From contig NZ_JAMOKX010000002.1 in NCBI RefSeq assembly GCF_023646285.1, positions 62,001 to 126,000 of the forward strand: a DNA stretch of 64,000 nt, written 5' to 3'. Positions 63,898 to 64,000 of this stretch are shown here, piece by piece. Numbering within the stretch: position 1 is the stretch's first letter; each line of letters starts with the position of its first letter. Under the pieces are notes generated by a model that was not told the origin of the DNA, ran no database searches, and saw only the letters and a list, made by a program, of their open reading frames with translations. A program made the position numbers and the translations under genes. The stretch comes from Helicobacter colisuis (GTDB lineage: Bacteria; Campylobacterota; Campylobacteria; Campylobacterales; Helicobacteraceae).

Positions 63898-64000
63898 ATG
63901 CTAATTTTAAATCATAAGCTTATTAATCCTTTAAAAATTATTTATGTAGATTCAGCTAAAGCCATTGAAAAAACTTTACCTAATGAATTTTTAGTGATTA
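63898..64000 (+). CDS. Start of a gene running off the window
   Basis: An ATG directly after the preceding TAA opens a frame that stays open for the 34 codons left in the window. The N-terminus reads MLILNHKLINPLKI then VDSAKAIEKTLPNEFLVI. I do not recognise it. Direct adjacency to the preceding small gene suggests it belongs to the same unit. Confidence 0.6.
   Translation, partial: MLILNHKLINPLKIIYVDSAKAIEKTLPNEFLVI

Noticed and set aside
1-64000. CRISPR arrays, insertion sequences, rRNA genes, SRP RNA or tmRNA
   Set aside because: I saw no regularly spaced repeats, no transposase-like protein, and no segment resembling these RNAs in any intergenic gap.

Overview
The window is chromosomal DNA of a low-GC member of the Campylobacterota, most likely a Helicobacter (enterohepatic type) or a close relative. 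Three gene neighbourhoods point there: flgM-flgN-flgK as in Campylobacter jejuni; lpxB-greA-dut-two small envelope genes-coaX as in H. pylori; and a solitary P-loop ATPase gene next to rpsJ as at H. pylori HP1321/HP1320. A Csd3/HdpA-type cell-shape peptidase, RNase J with a long N-terminal tail, a petABC bc1 complex with a di-haem cytochrome c1, and the absence of ribosomal protein L30 fit the same assignment. The genus is an inference from remembered family knowledge; no search was run.

Layout. 1-1385: the end of a degraded prophage or genomic island (Rha-type antirepressor, two small ORFs separated by an in-frame stop, a non-coding tail) abutting the 3' end of tRNA-Val(GAC). 1386-9496: lspA-glmM (minus), rpsT-prfA, tRNA-Ser(GCU), a CoA-binding protein, ilvA, a GT-C-like membrane protein, an orphan pseudopilin and rsmA. 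9510-14965: RNase J, TerC-family protein, DNA polymerase I. 14974-20933 (minus): a yejABEF peptide ABC transporter followed by a secreted nuclease-like protein with an altered active site. 21061-27642: PepSY-type membrane protein, DASS anion transporter, dnaJ, recR, cation/proton antiporter, a beta-barrel outer membrane protein and a TIGR02757-family protein. 27639-30457 (minus): late flagellar genes flgM-flgN-flgK behind a recognisable sigma-28 promoter.

30603-39297 is a long run of plus-strand genes for envelope, nucleotide, cofactor and amino-acid functions (csd3, Nudix, coiled coil, lpxB, greA, dut, two envelope genes, coaX, hisG, leuC). 39337-40395 is the ATPase gene on the minus strand. 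40569-54319 is the S10-spc-alpha ribosomal supercluster, ending with rpoA and rplQ and a strong terminator. It has a palindrome in the rpsJ leader and a separate 240-base promoter/leader region before rpmJ. 54506-57100 is petABC (ubiquinol-cytochrome c reductase), convergent with hypF. The right end carries thiE, a YciI protein, a small lipoprotein, tatB-tatC, queA, rsmG, a small zinc-ribbon-like membrane protein and the start of a further gene.

Most of the window is housekeeping and I did not find a convincing new multi-gene system. The points most worth a second look are: rsmA, whose reading frame has no canonical start codon and seems to begin at AUU; an 8-base tandem repeat in the signal-peptide codons of an outer membrane protein (possible phase variation); the catalytically altered nuclease-like protein coupled to the Yej transporter; leader structures before both ribosomal sub-operons; and the island remnant at tRNA-Val.
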